11,226 nt of DNA from Minisyncoccota bacterium (GTDB lineage: Bacteria; Patescibacteriota; Minisyncoccia; Minisyncoccales; Minisyncoccaceae): NCBI GenBank assembly GCA_028690275.1, contig JAQVBN010000009.1:1-11226 (forward strand), read 5' to 3'. The notes under the pieces are model-generated. The model was given only the letters and a program-made list of their open reading frames with translations. It did no database searches and was not told where the DNA came from. The translations under genes and the position numbers were made by a program. Shown piece by piece: positions 11,066 through 11,226 of this stretch (positions are counted from its first letter, which is position 1; the number at the start of each line of letters is the position of its first letter).

Positions 11066-11226
11066 TTACTTGATAAGTTTTAGAGACATCCAATGTCTTT
11101 CAGGTTGAAAACTTAATATCTTAAATTCGTATTCTTTGTTCAATTCAAGATCTGTTTGCATTTTCTTCTCTGTTCCAAACTCTGAAACATGAATTAATCC
11201 TTGAATCTTAGAGTTATCGTTATCAA
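11066..11226 (-). CDS. S1 RNA-binding domain protein, C-terminal part (cut by window edge)
   Basis: The last 52 codons of a protein that continues past the right edge. Its end carries the second half of an S1/OB-fold domain: GLIHVSEFG, a basic turn, then the strand pair LNKEYEFKILSFQPERHWMSLKLIK. This matches the GLIHxSE...V...D....RxSLSLK pattern of S1 domains in ribosomal protein S1 and related RNA-binding proteins. The domain is at the very C-terminus. Whether the protein is ribosomal protein S1 or a shorter S1-domain factor cannot be decided from this fragment. The stop is 15 bases before the ftsH start, so the two genes probably share a transcript. Confidence 0.8.
   Translation of the reverse strand, partial: DNDNSKIQGLIHVSEFGTEKKMQTDLELNKEYEFKILSFQPERHWMSLKLIK

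Noticed and set aside
1..11226. CRISPR array, transposon ends or long direct repeats
   Set aside because: No regularly spaced repeats, transposase-like frame or flanking terminal repeats were seen on reading both strands.

Overview
The window reads as a low-GC chromosomal segment of a Candidate Phyla Radiation (Patescibacteria) bacterium, most likely from the Parcubacteria side. This is inferred from gene character, not from any search: compact AT-rich genes, near absence of Shine-Dalgarno sequences, several stop/start overlaps, an enlarged TsaD, three small VirB2/TrbC-like pilins in tandem, and tRNA genes wedged directly against protein genes. TGA is a normal stop (tsaD, prsW, gyrA, the methyltransferase), so the TGA-to-Gly code of some CPR lineages does not apply.

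Layout. Bases 1-173 (minus) hold the N-terminal part of a type IV pilin, divergent from a plus-strand operon tsaD - prsW-like protease - hsp20 (277-2478) that ends in a strong hairpin terminator. The divergent promoters face each other across a 9-bp inverted repeat, and the tsaD promoter is placed so that its transcript would be leaderless. From 2504 to the right edge everything is on the minus strand. In transcription order from the right edge: the end of an S1-domain protein, ftsH, tRNA-Ile(UAU); then a promoter, tRNA-Val(GAC), rplS, a free-standing LAGLIDADG endonuclease gene, tRNA-Leu(GAG), tRNA-Val(UAC), tRNA-Phe(GAA), tRNA-Gly(GCC), a degenerate metallo-beta-lactamase-fold protein, gyrA, a methyltransferase, three VirB2-like pilins, and finally tRNA-Leu(UAG).

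Functionally the window mixes translation (seven tRNAs, L19, S1 domain, t6A synthesis by TsaD), proteostasis (FtsH, Hsp20, PrsW-like protease), DNA topology (GyrA) and the cell surface (type IV pilin and VirB2-like pilins). TsaD makes the t6A37 that tRNA-Ile(UAU) is expected to carry, so both appear here.

The points most worth a second look are the tRNA-Ile with a true UAU anticodon, the very AT-rich homing-endonuclease gene fitted exactly between rplS and tRNA-Leu, the tandem VirB2-like pilins coupled to gyrA and a methyltransferase (two with six-cysteine ectodomains), the metal-site-degenerate MBL protein, the GyrA quinolone-pocket glycine, and the overlapped divergent promoter region at 207-279. 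No CRISPR array, rRNA gene, transposase or replication origin was seen. No gene-free stretch exceeds about 105 bases.
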